DNA from: a virus
DNA: 23,290 nucleotides
Direction: 5' to 3' (one strand)
IMG/VR virus record: IMGVR_UViG_3300025418_001163
Span: 1-23,290 of that record
Under the pieces are notes generated by a model, which did not search any database, was not told the origin of the DNA, and was given only the letters and a program-made list of their open reading frames with translations. Made by a program: the position numbers and the translations under genes. Positions 12,885 to 20,725 of the stretch are shown piece after piece (the stretch's first letter is position 1; each line of letters begins with the position of its first letter).

Positions 12885-12939
12885 ACTATACCGGTCTCCA
12901 ACTCTGTTCCCTTTCTCCGGAGTTGGAGACCTCTATAGT
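12885..12939 (+). promoter_or_regulatory. Long intergenic hairpin before the 89-aa gene
   Basis: GGTCTCCAACTC (12893-12904) pairs perfectly with GAGTTGGAGACC (12920-12931). Beyond a 2x2 internal loop, ACTATA (12885-12890) pairs with TATAGT (12934-12939), making 18 bp in all. No T-run follows. The stem ends beside the GGAGG of the next gene, so it could act as an RNA processing or stability element, a partial terminator, or a modulator of that ribosome site. Confidence 0.7.
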
Positions 12940-12950
12940 GGAGGATAACA

Positions 12951-13220
12951 ATGGCTCAGCCTAATAACCCAAAACTATATAACATGTTGTTGAACCAAGC
13001 TAAAGCGAAGTGGCCTTCACATAAAGGACCTAATCACTTAAGTTGGCCAGCAATGAAATGGTTTGGTCAGGAATACGCTCGTGAAGGTGGCGGGTATGTT
13101 GATTCAATTCAACAAGTAGATCCTAACCTTAGGGATTACAAGCAAGAAGCTATTAAAAAAGAAGAAGAAAAAGAAGCAAGAGAGAAAGCAAATCTAAAAA
13201 AACGAGGATATCTCGTTTAG
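12951..13220 (+). CDS. Small conserved-looking phage protein (89 aa)
   Basis: An 89-aa protein. The core MLLNQAKAKWPSHKGPN then SWPAMKWFGQEYAREGGGYV recalls small phage proteins with an A-K-x-K-W/F-P-S ... W-x-x-x-E-Y-x-x-x-G-G pattern. The tail is a highly charged helix (KKEEEKEAREKANLKKRGY). GGAGGATAACA precedes the ATG. Role unknown; it lies immediately before the portal. Confidence 0.65.
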   Translation: MAQPNNPKLYNMLLNQAKAKWPSHKGPNHLSWPAMKWFGQEYAREGGGYVDSIQQVDPNLRDYKQEAIKKEEEKEAREKANLKKRGYLV

Positions 13221-13251
13221 TAGCGGGGGCTAAGATGAACGGAATTAACCA

Positions 13252-14964
13252 ATGAGTGGTGGTATTGATTTTTCACCTCCCAGTTATAGGGCGGCGTCAT
13301 CTGACTTAACTATCTCCATTTCTCCTCTGGGACTTGTAGAGCTAGCAGACGAAGAGTTCGAAGTACATGGGCCACGTCTAAATAGGTATTCATTAAACTG
13401 GGCCATGTATCTGGGCCATCACTGGTCTTATCGCCGTGAAATTGGCGAATCACAGATGGTATACAACTACTATCGTGCTTTTACAGATTACATCGTAAAC
13501 TTTACATTTAGCCGTGGCGTAACATTCCGTAGCCCTAAGCAGACTGAAGCTATCGTCCCTAACATTCTAAAGCGTGTTTGGGAGACAGATAACAATAAGC
13601 AAGGCATTTTGTGGGAAATGGGTCAACAAGGCGGCGTTTCAGGAGACTGCTTCGTAAAGGTGGCCTATGAAGAGGCATACGAAGACTCAGTAGGCTTTAT
13701 GCACCCAGGTAAGGTGCGTATTCTTCCCCTTAACTCATCTTTCTGTTTTCCAGAATTTCACCCCCATGATCGCTCACGTTTGATCCGTTTCAAGCTCAAG
13801 TATCGTTTCTGGGGTACATCTATTGAAGGAACCCGTCAGGTCTATACATACACTGAAATCCTGACTGATGATCGTATTGAAGAATATATTAACGATGAAC
13901 TTATTGACTCTCGCCCTAACCCAATCGGCGTAGTCCCAGTCATCCATATCCCTAACGTCCTAATCTCTGGCTCTCCATGGGGCCTATCTGATTGCCACGA
14001 CGTAATTATCCTTAACCGTAACTATAACGAAGTTTCTACCGATGTAGCAGATATCATCAATTACCACGCTGCTCCGGTAACAGTTATCACAGGAGCTAAG
14101 GCTTCTGCCCTTGAGAAGGGCCCTAAGAAGATTTGGGGCGGTCTTCCAAAGGATGCACAAGTATTTAACCTAGAAGGTGGCGGACAAGGCCTCGTAGGAG
14201 CTATGCAGTACCTTGAGACCCTAAAGACCGCTATGCATGAGATGGTGGGTGTTCCTGAGACTGCTCTTGGACAAATGCAGCCAATCTCTAATACATCAGG
14301 TGTAGCCCTTGCTATTCAGTTCCAGCCTTTGATGAATCGCTACCAACAGAAGCTGGTTCAGTATAGCGAGGGTCTACGTAGAATCAATGAACTGATATTA
14401 TTAACCCTGGCCTTTAAAGAACCTGAAGTTTTCACTTGGAACCAAGAAGTTTATGGGCCAATCAAGCAGGGTCAGCTTCCTCAGCTAGATCTTACCGATC
14501 CAATTACATATCAATCTATTGTTCATTTCCCACCTCCACTTCCACTAGATAAGCTGATCGTCTTGAATGAAATTCAACAAAAGATGAACATGAATCTAGA
14601 GAGCCGTGAAGGCGCTTTACGTCAATTAGGCGAAGAGTTTCCTAACGAGAAGTTGGAAGAGATTAGGTCAGAGCTCATTGCAGATGCTAAATCTGATGGT
14701 GCTTTGAACCTAATTAAGCAGCAGATCCAATCTGCTATTACAAGTTTGACTGGAATGATGCCAGATGGAACCCTTCCACCTGGAGCTGCACCTGCAGATG
14801 GCATGGGCCCTGGCCCTCTAGGCCAACCAGGTGTCATCACTCCGTTCGAAGAGCAAACCCTTGCAGGACTTCAGAATGAGCTGATTGTAGAGGCGTATGG
14901 TGCCCGCACCCCACGTCAAGCATCAGATCAAAAGGACACCCCAAACTCTGAGGAAAACAAGTAA
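13252..14964 (+). CDS. Portal protein
   Basis: A 570-aa protein placed between terminase and scaffold/capsid, where portals sit. Its length and residue pattern fit portals: an early helix-rich wing (NRYSLNWAMYLGHHWSYRRE), a QMVYNYYRAFTDYIVNFTFSRGV segment, a central beta-rich region ending NPIGVVPVIHIPN, a long helix near EMVGVPETALGQMQPISNTSG, and a C-terminal Pro/Gly-rich stretch (about 514-540). Portals form a dodecameric ring at the head vertex, the DNA channel and the dock for the terminase. The ATG at 13252 has a weak GGAA upstream. Confidence 0.88.
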   Translation: MSGGIDFSPPSYRAASSDLTISISPLGLVELADEEFEVHGPRLNRYSLNWAMYLGHHWSYRREIGESQMVYNYYRAFTDYIVNFTFSRGVTFRSPKQTEAIVPNILKRVWETDNNKQGILWEMGQQGGVSGDCFVKVAYEEAYEDSVGFMHPGKVRILPLNSSFCFPEFHPHDRSRLIRFKLKYRFWGTSIEGTRQVYTYTEILTDDRIEEYINDELIDSRPNPIGVVPVIHIPNVLISGSPWGLSDCHDVIILNRNYNEVSTDVADIINYHAAPVTVITGAKASALEKGPKKIWGGLPKDAQVFNLEGGGQGLVGAMQYLETLKTAMHEMVGVPETALGQMQPISNTSGVALAIQFQPLMNRYQQKLVQYSEGLRRINELILLTLAFKEPEVFTWNQEVYGPIKQGQLPQLDLTDPITYQSIVHFPPPLPLDKLIVLNEIQQKMNMNLESREGALRQLGEEFPNEKLEEIRSELIADAKSDGALNLIKQQIQSAITSLTGMMPDGTLPPGAAPADGMGPGPLGQPGVITPFEEQTLAGLQNELIVEAYGARTPRQASDQKDTPNSEENK

Positions 14965-15006
14965 TATACCCTGACAAATTGAAAAATATTTGAAAGGGTA
15001 TATACC
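14965..15006 (+). promoter_or_regulatory. Inverted repeat between portal and scaffold genes
   Basis: TATACCC (14965-14971) and GGGTATA (14996-15002) pair around an AT-rich 24-base loop, and GGTATATACC (14997-15006) is itself a palindrome. TTGAAA followed by TATATA is present but with a spacer of only about 14 bases, so a promoter is not convincing. The rest of the 110-base gap, up to AAGGAAT before 15075, shows nothing else. Confidence 0.35.
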
Positions 15007-15074
15007 AGAAACCAAACCCGTAGGTCATCGTGGCACTAATTCGGACAACGACCTCTTAAACCTAAGGAATAAGC

Positions 15075-15848
15075 ATGGCAGAAAACTCAACAGCAGTGGA
15101 CAGTGCAGTGGCTCAAGAAGCGTTTGCTTCAGAAGTTCAAGGTACAGCTCCAGTTGCACAGCAGGCAGTGGCCCCAACAGCTCAGTTTACTGAAGTTAAG
15201 GGCTATACAGATGAAGACTTGAAGCGTGTACGTGAGCAAGAGAAATCTAAGCTCTATCCACAGATTGATTCCCTAAAGGAAGAAATCAGTCTTCTTAAGA
15301 AAGACCGTGAAGAGCGTTTGGCAGAAGCACAACGCATTGCGGAAGAGAAAGCAGAAGAAGCTCGTAAGAAGGCAGAATCTGAGATGGACGTTCGTTCACT
15401 TCTTGAACAGAAGGAGAAGGAATGGAAAGATCAGCTAGAACAGATCCGCCAAGACAATGCCCGCAAGGATGCACTGCTTGAGCGTGAGCGTCAATATGCA
15501 GAGCTTACGAACTATCGTAATCGTCGTCTAGAAGAAGAGCGTGAAAATATCATGCCTGAACTAGTAGACTTGATCTCAGGCAATAGCCCAGAAGAGATCG
15601 AACAGAGCATTACTGGACTTAGGGATCGTACCTCTAAGATCTTGGAATCGGCGCAGCAAGCCATTGCGGCTCAGCGTCGTGATATGAAAGGCACAAGTAC
15701 AACTTTGCCTCCACTTATGGACAACAATTCGGCCTCACAATCGTTTACAGCGGAACAAATTGCCGCTATGTCGGTTGCAGATTACGCAAAGAACCGAGAC
15801 CGTTTGCTCCCAGGAGTAAACTCTCAAGCTAAAGGAATCTTTGGATAA
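15075..15848 (+). CDS. Capsid scaffolding protein (probable)
   Basis: A 257-aa protein directly upstream of the capsid gene. Residues about 45-150 form a long charged coiled coil (EEISLLKKDREERLAEAQRI...). Flanks are Ala/Gln/Ser-rich. The C-terminus, FTAEQIAAMSVADYAKNRDR then LLPGVNSQAKGIFG, is a compact end like the capsid-binding tails of scaffolds. No protease domain is seen. Scaffolds direct prohead assembly and are then removed. CCTAAGGAAT precedes the ATG. Confidence 0.82.
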   Translation: MAENSTAVDSAVAQEAFASEVQGTAPVAQQAVAPTAQFTEVKGYTDEDLKRVREQEKSKLYPQIDSLKEEISLLKKDREERLAEAQRIAEEKAEEARKKAESEMDVRSLLEQKEKEWKDQLEQIRQDNARKDALLERERQYAELTNYRNRRLEEERENIMPELVDLISGNSPEEIEQSITGLRDRTSKILESAQQAIAAQRRDMKGTSTTLPPLMDNNSASQSFTAEQIAAMSVADYAKNRDRLLPGVNSQAKGIFG

Positions 15849-15891
15849 CATCCAAAAAATATACATAACAACTAACAAGGAGTAAACCGAC

Positions 15892-16968
15892 ATGGCATCA
15901 GCCGTAACAGGTACCGGCAACCTCGCCGCAGCACCTACAGCGTATTCTGGCGCTAACAGCCAGCTTACACAAGCAATTCAGACCATCTGGTCAAAGGAAA
16001 TCCTATTCCAATCAATGCCTATCCTTCGCTTCGAACAATTCGCAGTTAAGAAGACAGAACTTGGCGTAGCTCCTGGTCTCCAGATCAACTTCATGCGTTA
16101 TAACAACCTCGGCTTCGCAGCCCCATTGGTTGAAGGTGTTCGTATGACAACCAACGCATTGACAGCTCAACAGTTCTCAATCACCGTTGCAGAACAAGGA
16201 TACGCAATTGCAGTATCTGAGCTTCTTCTCAACGCTTCATTCGATGACGTAATGGCTTCAGCTTCACGTCTTCTCGGTCGCAACATGGCTCTCTACCTTG
16301 ATGGCCAGGCTCGTGACACCCTTATGGCAGCATCTTCAGTCATCTACGGCGAAGATCGCTCAAACCTCTCAGCAGTCAACAACTGGTATGCATACGGCAC
16401 AGAAGCAACTTCTCGTGCAACAATGACCGGTGCTTCATACCTCTCAACCCGTACCGTTAAGGACGCAGTTGAGACATTGGCAACCAAGAACATCCCAAGG
16501 CTTGGCGAGACCTACGTAGCATTCGTACACCCTCACCAATCACGTCGTCTTCGTGACCTCCCAGAGTTCATTGAAGTCACAAAGTACGCTGCTCCAGGTA
16601 ACTTCATGCTCGGTGAAATTGGTCGTTTGTACGACACAGTCTTCATTGAGACAACCCAAATCACCAAGGTAACCAACGGTGCAGGTTCAGGATATACAAC
16701 TGATACAGCAGTAGCTCCAGGATCAATCTCTTACCCAACTGGTGGAGGTTACACAACTCCAGTAACAGCTACAGGTAACGGTTCATCTGACCGCTACTCA
16801 GCTATCTTCATTGGAGACAATGCATTCGGTCACGCTATCTCACTTCCAGTTGAGCTTCGTGACGGCGGTATTCTTGACTTCGGTCGTGAGCACGCTCTTG
16901 CTTGGTACGCAATCTACGGTCTTGGTCTTATCACTGACCAATCTGTAGTTATCGCAGAAACCAACTAA
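15892..16968 (+). CDS. Major capsid protein, N4-gp56 family
   Basis: A 358-aa protein with the N4-gp56-type layout: a Q-x-I-W-S-K-E-I-L N-terminal helix, INFMRYNNLGFAAPLVEGVR at about 65-85, then an ITVAEQGYAIAVSEL strand-helix, RNMALYLDGQARDTLM and a C-terminal GGILDFGREHALAWYAIYG. Codons are strongly biased to AAC, ATC, TTC and CTC, as expected for the most abundant virion protein. A Gly/Thr/Ser-rich insert at about 265-300 may be a surface loop. ACAAGGAGTAAACCGAC precedes the ATG. The scaffold lies immediately upstream and a strong hairpin follows the stop. Confidence 0.92.
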   Translation: MASAVTGTGNLAAAPTAYSGANSQLTQAIQTIWSKEILFQSMPILRFEQFAVKKTELGVAPGLQINFMRYNNLGFAAPLVEGVRMTTNALTAQQFSITVAEQGYAIAVSELLLNASFDDVMASASRLLGRNMALYLDGQARDTLMAASSVIYGEDRSNLSAVNNWYAYGTEATSRATMTGASYLSTRTVKDAVETLATKNIPRLGETYVAFVHPHQSRRLRDLPEFIEVTKYAAPGNFMLGEIGRLYDTVFIETTQITKVTNGAGSGYTTDTAVAPGSISYPTGGGYTTPVTATGNGSSDRYSAIFIGDNAFGHAISLPVELRDGGILDFGREHALAWYAIYGLGLITDQSVVIAETN

Positions 16969-16978
16969 TTTAATACCC

Positions 16979-17006
16979 GGGGGAGAGACCTTGAAGCCTC
17001 TCCCCC
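16979..17006 (+). promoter_or_regulatory. GC-rich hairpin after the capsid gene
   Basis: GGGGGAGAG (16979-16987) and CTCTCCCCC (16998-17006) form a perfect 9-bp stem with a 10-base loop, 10 bases after the capsid stop. No T-run follows, so it may be a partial terminator or a 3' stabiliser of the capsid mRNA that lowers expression of downstream genes. Confidence 0.7.
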
Positions 17007-17038
17007 ACCCTAACTAACATAACAGGAGAATAACAATC

Positions 17039-17404
17039 GTGGCAAAAGCAAAAGTAACAGATGTAACCGGCCGTGTCCGTGAGCAAATGATTAAGGATAG
17101 CGCTGAAGCTTTAGCAGCTCGTGCAAACGAGATTTCGCTAGCTACAGCAACACAAGAGTACAAGGATGCAACTGAAGTTGTAGACTTGTCAACACCATCA
17201 GCACCAACCGTTATTGATGAGGTTGAGAGCGTAGGCGTTAGCCTTGCTGATGATAGCGTCATCGTACGTGTCGCAGAAGACATTGAAATGATGACTGTAG
17301 GAGCGGGCAACCATTATTCTTTCCAAACAGGTAAGAAGTACAAGGTACCGAAGCATGTAGCAGCACACCTTCAAGAAAAGGGTTACTTGTACGACCGTTT
17401 GTAA
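17039..17404 (+). CDS. Capsid-adjacent protein (121 aa), possible connector or head protein
   Basis: Starts at GTG 17039, behind the shared leader AGGAGAATAACAAT. The N-terminal half is helical and charged (VREQMIKDSAEALAARANE). The C-terminal 50 residues, VRVAEDIEMMTVGAGNHYSF then QTGKKYKVPKHVAAHLQEKG, form a small domain with the Y-x-V-P-x-x-V-A-x-x-L-x-x-K-G-Y pattern seen in phage proteins encoded just after capsid genes. Its role (head completion or decoration) is inferred from position. Confidence 0.68.
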   Translation: MAKAKVTDVTGRVREQMIKDSAEALAARANEISLATATQEYKDATEVVDLSTPSAPTVIDEVESVGVSLADDSVIVRVAEDIEMMTVGAGNHYSFQTGKKYKVPKHVAAHLQEKGYLYDRL

Positions 17405-17420
17405 GCTGCACCCCTAGATC

Positions 17421-17458
17421 GCTAAACTCCAACAAACGCCCTCCTGTTGGAGTTTAGC
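17421..17458 (+). promoter_or_regulatory. 13-bp hairpin before the connector gene
   Basis: GCTAAACTCCAAC (17421-17433) and GTTGGAGTTTAGC (17446-17458) are perfect inverted repeats with a 12-base loop. The following bases (CCATTT) contain only a short T stretch, so termination would be weak. The CTCCAAC/GTTGGAG core also occurs in the hairpin at 12893-12931. Confidence 0.72.
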
Positions 17459-17464
17459 CCATTT

Positions 17465-17499
17465 AAGGCTGACTAATCATCAGCTTTATAGGATGATTA
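17465..17499 (+). promoter_or_regulatory. Two overlapping, mutually exclusive stems
   Basis: GCTGA/TCAGC (17468-17472/17480-17484) and TAATCATC/GATGATTA (17474-17481/17492-17499) share bases, so only one can form at a time. They lie 25 bases before the connector start (GGAGG at 17515-17519). A regulatory switch is conceivable, but chance is not excluded. Confidence 0.3.
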
Positions 17500-17523
17500 C
17501 TACATTAATTTACTGGAGGTTCT

Positions 17524-18867
17524 GTGGCAACTTTAAGCGCTCTCTCTGACCGTTTACGTGCAGAACTTGGCGATACCGCCAGATCCTTCGTAGACACTCT
17601 TACAGGTGACGAAAGTACTGTTCGCTTTCAAATGTCTCAAGCCCCTGTACAGGGCTCCACTCTTTCTATTCAAGTAACTACCCCAGGCTCTACAGCCACA
17701 GTTACGGGCGCATCTGCCGCCCTAGGTATTGTTACCTACACCACCATATCTAACACATTTGCTACAGGACAATTAGTAACAATCACCGGTCTTAGCACAT
17801 CAGCATTTAACCTTACCAAAGTACTTATAACATCCGCTACCAGCACATCTTTTACAGTGGCTAGCAGCGCTACCGGCACAGCAGTTACCAATGCATCTGC
17901 TCAGGCAGTGGCCGGAACTAATACTCAAGATGTTTCCTCTACCGCAATCGTAGAAGAGGGCACAGGAGTTCTTACTTTGGCAGTGGCCCCAGCAACCGGA
18001 TCCATTATCAATATCTCTGGACAGGCCTACCGTTACTTTACTGACTCTGAAATAGCTTATTACATTAATACGGCGTTCTCTCAGCACACCAGTACAGAGA
18101 CTACCAGCCTAGGAAGTAACATCACTCAACTGGCATTCCTACCGCCTATTGAGGAATACCCCCTAGTTATTCTTGCCTCTACGCTGGCCCTCTATACGCT
18201 AGCTAATGACTCAGCTTTTGATATTGACATTATCTCTCCAGACGGTGTTTCTATCCCTCGTTCTGAACGTTACCGTCAGGTTATGGAAATTGTTCAGACC
18301 CGTAAAGAACAATACATTGAGCTTTGTAAGATGTTGAACCTCGGACTCTATCGAATTGAGGTCTTTAGTCTACGTCGCATCAGCCGTCTTACAAATCGGT
18401 ACGTACCTATCTACAAGCCTCAAGAGATTGATGACTGGTCACTACCGCAACGAGTCATGCTCCCTACCCCTACATATGGGGACGTTACTCCTCCAGAGCC
18501 AATTATGGTTCAGGATCTGGAAATGTACTCAGGAGACGACTTCTCTATGGAGTTTGGCTTCAGCTTTGACCTTACTAACTACACGCCTAAATCAGAGATT
18601 GTTCTTTACCAGAATAGTGAATTCTCTCAAGTTGGCCCAGTTATCCTAGGTACCTTTAATATTACTAAGGTAACCCCACAAGGCGCCAGTGTTCCAACAC
18701 TTCTACAGATGACTCTTCCAAGCAGTGTCACAGAGATGCTTCCAAAGGTCTCTTACTATGATCTACGACTTACCGATCAGAATGGTCTTAAGAAGACCTA
18801 CTTTGGCGGAAAGGTCTATACCTTCCCATCCGTAACCAATTCCTATAATTATGCGAGTTCAGTATGA
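17524..18867 (+). CDS. Head-tail connector with inserted beta module
   Basis: A 447-aa protein from GTG 17524 behind TGGAGG. Residues 1-55 and 140-280 form a connector-like core: LSDRLRAELGD, TVRFQMSQAPV, then GTGVLTLAVAPATGSIINIS and YFTDSEIAYYINTAFSQH. Residues about 56-131 are an inserted beta module with GQLVTITGLSTSAFNLT, closely related to the module in the 2596-3705 protein. Residues about 345-435 (DFSMEFGFSFDL ... YYDLRLTDQNG ... YFGGKVYTF) look like a BppU-type N-terminal baseplate domain. It probably joins the head to the tail or fibre apparatus. Its stop overlaps the next start (ATGA). Confidence 0.72.
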   Translation: MATLSALSDRLRAELGDTARSFVDTLTGDESTVRFQMSQAPVQGSTLSIQVTTPGSTATVTGASAALGIVTYTTISNTFATGQLVTITGLSTSAFNLTKVLITSATSTSFTVASSATGTAVTNASAQAVAGTNTQDVSSTAIVEEGTGVLTLAVAPATGSIINISGQAYRYFTDSEIAYYINTAFSQHTSTETTSLGSNITQLAFLPPIEEYPLVILASTLALYTLANDSAFDIDIISPDGVSIPRSERYRQVMEIVQTRKEQYIELCKMLNLGLYRIEVFSLRRISRLTNRYVPIYKPQEIDDWSLPQRVMLPTPTYGDVTPPEPIMVQDLEMYSGDDFSMEFGFSFDLTNYTPKSEIVLYQNSEFSQVGPVILGTFNITKVTPQGASVPTLLQMTLPSSVTEMLPKVSYYDLRLTDQNGLKKTYFGGKVYTFPSVTNSYNYASSV

Positions 18868-19223
18868 GCCCAGTAGTATGGACCCCCTCGGGTACCTCCG
18901 CCCAGACAGTAGTAACCTATGATTGCAGTGGCACAGGCACCTGCACCTGTGGAACCTGTACCCAGCCAGCAGTAACCATTAATGAACCTGCTGCCATTAC
19001 CCTAACTAGTCAGACCCTTGCGGTACCGGCTATTGCCTTCCACTATACCCAGCTCATTCCTAGCAATACCTGGGTAATTGCCCATGATTTAAACTTTTAT
19101 CCAAACGTAACTGTTGTAGACTCAGCAGGTAACATAGTAGAAGGTAACATCTCCTACACCGATTCAAACCACCTGACCTTAACGTTCACGGCGGCTTTCG
19201 GTGGAGATGCATACCTTTCTTAA
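18864..19223 (+). CDS. Short fibre or tail protein with cysteine-rich segment
   Basis: A 119-aa protein. Residues about 58-119 match a common phage fibre domain: FHYTQLIPSNTWVIAHDLNF, then a VTVVDSAGNIVEGNISY block and LTLTFTAAFGG. Residues 20-32 hold four cysteines (CSGTGTCTCGTC), unusual among the otherwise cysteine-poor fibre genes; this could bind a metal or form disulfides. The start overlaps the connector stop. It is probably a small virion protein attached near the fibres. Confidence 0.7.
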   Translation: MSPVVWTPSGTSAQTVVTYDCSGTGTCTCGTCTQPAVTINEPAAITLTSQTLAVPAIAFHYTQLIPSNTWVIAHDLNFYPNVTVVDSAGNIVEGNISYTDSNHLTLTFTAAFGGDAYLS

Positions 19224-19234
19224 GGAGATAACGA

Positions 19235-20713
19235 ATGTCACGTAGCTTTCTAACACCGATCAATCTGAATCAAAATGAAATTCAGAATGCTCGTATTCAG
19301 AACCTTGCTACAGCGCCATCTAGCCCTGTAACAGGTCAGATTTACTACGACACTTCTGTAAACCAGCTTAAGGTTTATGAGGGCAGTGGCTGGGCTCCTG
19401 TTGGTGGAGTTGCTACTGGTGCCGGCGCACCCGCAACCTCGCCTTTATCTTCAGGCTCAATGTATCTTGATACAACTAACAGCCTTCTTTATGTTTCTAA
19501 TGGAACCTCATCAAGTGCTAACTGGATTCCAGTTATGCCTTATGGCCTTACTGCAGATATTGCTAATCTTAATACTGCTAACGCTTCTGGTTCCTCTCTA
19601 AAGGTAGCTCGTGCGGACCACGTACACCGCCATACAGATACCGATCACTCTGGAATTCACCTTAATGCGCTTGCTACTGCAACTGGCTCTTACTCAATGG
19701 GTGGCAATAACCTAACAAACCTTGCCACACCTGTTAACCCAGCAGATGCAGCTACTAAGGCATATGTAGATGCTACCGCAACTGGTCTTAGCATTCAAAG
19801 TTCTGCCGAGTATTTAATTGCTGGAACTATCGCAGGTACCTATACAGCAGGAACAACTGGCGCTGATGGTGGTACTGGTGTTGGCGCAACAATTACCTAT
19901 TCTTCAACAGGCTCTACAACTATTGATACCGCTGCATCTCCTCTTAAGCTTAATGACCGTGTACTTGTAATCAACGGTGTAACTGCTTACTCTGGTGCAT
20001 CATCAATTGTAAACGGCCTCTATACAGTAACAACTGCGGGTACATCCGGAGTTGCTACAGTGCTTACCCGTTCTACAGACTACGATAACCACATTGCTGG
20101 TCAAGTAGACGCAGGTAACTTCGTTTATATTGCTGCAGGAACTATCTATGGCGGAACTGGTTGGGTACAAACTCTTCCTGGAACAGCTACAGACGTTGGC
20201 AATGGAATCAAGATTGGTACCGATCCACTTGATTGGGCACAGTTCTCTGGTCCAGGAGCGTACACAGCCAATAATGGCGTAAAGTTAACCGGAACAGTCT
20301 TTAGTTTTAATCCACTTTCAACTGGTGGTTTGACTACTGGAGTTTCTGGAGCTTCCCTACTTCTTGCTACAAACTCAGGACTTGCAACATCTAGCAGTGG
20401 TGTAGGAGTAACCTCTGGTCTAGGTATTACCGTTTCTGGTGCAGGTGCTGCGGGAGCAGCTACTGCAAACCAGGTAGCCATTAACACCGACGTAGTAGTT
20501 CGTAAATATGCTGCTACAATTGGTGATGGAACAACAACATCGTTTACAGTGACACACAATTTGGCAACTAAGGACGTGCAAGTTACCCTTTACGATACGT
20601 CAACCAACGTAGAGTACACGGCAGACGTTACGCATTCGACTACTAATACTATTACAGTAGCCTTTGCAAACGCACCATCTAGCAACCAAATCCGAGTCGT
20701 AGTATTCGCATAA
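19235..20713 (+). CDS. Tail fibre protein
   Basis: A 492-aa protein behind AAGGAGA. The N-terminus (SRSFLTPINLNQNEIQNARI) is probably the virion-attachment part. Two short repeats follow: YYDTSVNQLKVYEGSGWAPV (37-56) and MYLDTTNSLLYVSNG...NWIPV (76-100). Then comes a His cluster DHVHRHTDTDHSGIH (128-142) and NPADAATKAYVDA (168-180), a motif typical of phage fibres. The rest is Gly/Thr/Ser-rich beta structure. The C-terminal 65 residues (DGTTTSFTVTHNLATKDVQV...) resemble the domain in the preceding 119-aa protein. It is likely to form trimers and contact the host surface. Confidence 0.87.
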   Translation: MSRSFLTPINLNQNEIQNARIQNLATAPSSPVTGQIYYDTSVNQLKVYEGSGWAPVGGVATGAGAPATSPLSSGSMYLDTTNSLLYVSNGTSSSANWIPVMPYGLTADIANLNTANASGSSLKVARADHVHRHTDTDHSGIHLNALATATGSYSMGGNNLTNLATPVNPADAATKAYVDATATGLSIQSSAEYLIAGTIAGTYTAGTTGADGGTGVGATITYSSTGSTTIDTAASPLKLNDRVLVINGVTAYSGASSIVNGLYTVTTAGTSGVATVLTRSTDYDNHIAGQVDAGNFVYIAAGTIYGGTGWVQTLPGTATDVGNGIKIGTDPLDWAQFSGPGAYTANNGVKLTGTVFSFNPLSTGGLTTGVSGASLLLATNSGLATSSSGVGVTSGLGITVSGAGAAGAATANQVAINTDVVVRKYAATIGDGTTTSFTVTHNLATKDVQVTLYDTSTNVEYTADVTHSTTNTITVAFANAPSSNQIRVVVFA

Positions 20714-20725
20714 GGAGGTTAAAAA

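Noticed and set aside
12885-12939. Intrinsic terminator
   Set aside because: Strong stem but no following T-run, and the same transcript probably needs to continue into the portal. Listed as a regulatory hairpin instead.
14980-15002. Promoter TTGAAA ... TATATA before the scaffold gene
   Set aside because: The spacer is only about 14 bases, too short for a normal sigma70 promoter.
20146-20559. Minus-strand frame within the tail fibre gene
   Set aside because: Pro/Val-rich mirror of a Gly/Thr-rich sense gene, no ribosome site.
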